A DNA stretch of 64,000 nt from Micrasema longulum (taxonomy: Eukaryota > Arthropoda > Insecta > Trichoptera > Brachycentridae): NCBI GenBank assembly GCA_022494885.1, contig JAGVSM010000828.1:34997-98996 (forward strand), in the 5' to 3' direction. Each line of letters opens with the position of its first letter. Within the stretch, counting starts at the first letter, position 1. The notes beneath the pieces were generated by a model, which worked only from the letters and a program-made list of their open reading frames with translations, was not told the origin of the DNA and searched no databases. Shown one piece after another: positions 63,080 to 64,000 of the stretch. Made by a program: the position numbers and the translations under genes.

Positions 63080-63595
63080 ACCAAATTATTTACAATGGTA
63101 TGTGTTAAAAATGATCTTTGTTCAAAGATGTTACATAAAAAATATAAAATTAAAGCATATTTATGCAAAATAAAGTTAGAAATTGTGTTCATTCCTTTTA
63201 AAATTCTGCCAGCAAGCGCTGCCGCCCGCGTCTGGTTGTCGACTGAATTCCGAATTACACTTACGACCTTACGACTGAATTTAGCGGAAATAGATCAACC
63301 GGGAGACTAGAAAGTATGCTATGCTAATACAACTCTTATTTGAATGCAAAAAAGAATATCAAATTTTTATTGCAAATAAATACTAGATTTTATTAGAATA
63401 AATAAAAACGCTGTTAAACATATTCTTAGAATAATATTGAAATAAAACCTAAAAAAATAGCAAAAAAAACTTGTAAGAAATAAAATAATAGTACGTAATA
63501 CGTGATATAATCAAATCATAATTAAACATACACAAAAATGACAACGTAAACACGTTTTTTAAAACTAGTTACGAACAAATTTTTTGAACACTTTA
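63080..63595. other. No recognisable feature
   Basis: The + frame at 63095-63310 has no recognised domain. The rest is A-rich sequence. Confidence 0.3.
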
Positions 63596-63599
63596 AATG

Positions 63600-63848
63600 A
63601 AATAACTTTTCACACTTCCTTGGGTACACTTCCACTTATTTGTTTGACCAATTAGCGCTTTCATCCTCTAATGGACATCTTCAGACTGGCAAATATTATA
63701 CAATGTAAGGATGATTTATAGAAATCAAAATATTATCTTAAGTGTGGAAATGAGTGGAAGTGTACCAAGTATTTTTGATTAATAACTTATATGTAAATGT
63801 ATGTAAATATTACATCATTACAATGAAATTCCATCAAGAATTGTCAAA
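63600..63848. mobile_element. Foldback family L, copy 2
   Basis: 'gggtacacttccacttattt' at the left and 'gagtggaagtgtacca' at the right are inverted. Flanking sequences ('tgattaataacttatatgta', 'catcattacaatgaaattcc') match the copy at 29658-29890. Confidence 0.7.
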
Positions 63849-64000
63849 AAATAATTTAAATCAGATAAATTGTGAATAAAGTGTAGAAACATTTCGGGAA
63901 CACGGTGTGTTAAATACAGCGTCAGCTCAGTATACTACAAAAAACTTCACGCGACTGATGTGTTCTGTGTCCCACAAGTGGTATAATTCTGTATCGTGCT

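Noticed and set aside
1..64000. CRISPR array, prokaryotic operon or defence system
   Set aside because: The window has spliced genes, SINEs and LINEs; no regular spacer array or operon-like ORF packing is present.

Overview
This window is AT-rich, intron-rich eukaryotic DNA, most likely from an insect. A lepidopteran is my best guess, from the mix of RTE-like and Jockey/CR1-like LINE fragments, short tRNA-derived SINEs and foldback MITEs, but the sequence alone does not prove the order. There are no operons, Shine-Dalgarno sites, rRNA genes or CRISPR arrays.

One host gene is convincingly present, on the + strand in the right half. It encodes an ADAMTS-family secreted zinc metalloprotease. 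I traced 16 coding exons (31167-31239, 41507-41787, 43314-44106, 44209-44314, 45212-45346, 47956-48062, 50355-50497, 52149-52345, 52918-52984, 53062-53176, 54774-54910, 56377-56631, 57393-57504, 57599-57747, 58510-58708, 60301-60446). All have AG/GT borders and mutually compatible phases. Together they give 3015 nt, or 1004 residues plus a stop, with a poly(A) signal at 60842. The signal-peptide exon(s) were not found; they lie further upstream in the window or outside it. Domain order is prodomain, furin site RSKR, reprolysin-type protease with HEIGHNLGMRHD, disintegrin-like, TSP1, Cys-rich, then a second degenerate TSP1 plus Cys-rich unit and a unique C-terminal tail.

The left half (1-31166) and the introns are mostly transposable-element debris. 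It includes RTE and Jockey/CR1-type LINE 3' ends on both strands, a broken Tc1-like transposase, three hAT-like elements with TAGWGATG termini, several foldback MITE families, three tRNA-derived SINE families, and nested insertions that can be ordered in time.

The most interesting features are: the duplicated TSP1/Cys-rich exon block in the ADAMTS gene; a prodomain exon with about 78% GC inside AT-rich DNA; a terminal-inverted-repeat element that expanded the intron splitting the catalytic zinc motif; and several foldback families with copies in this one window.
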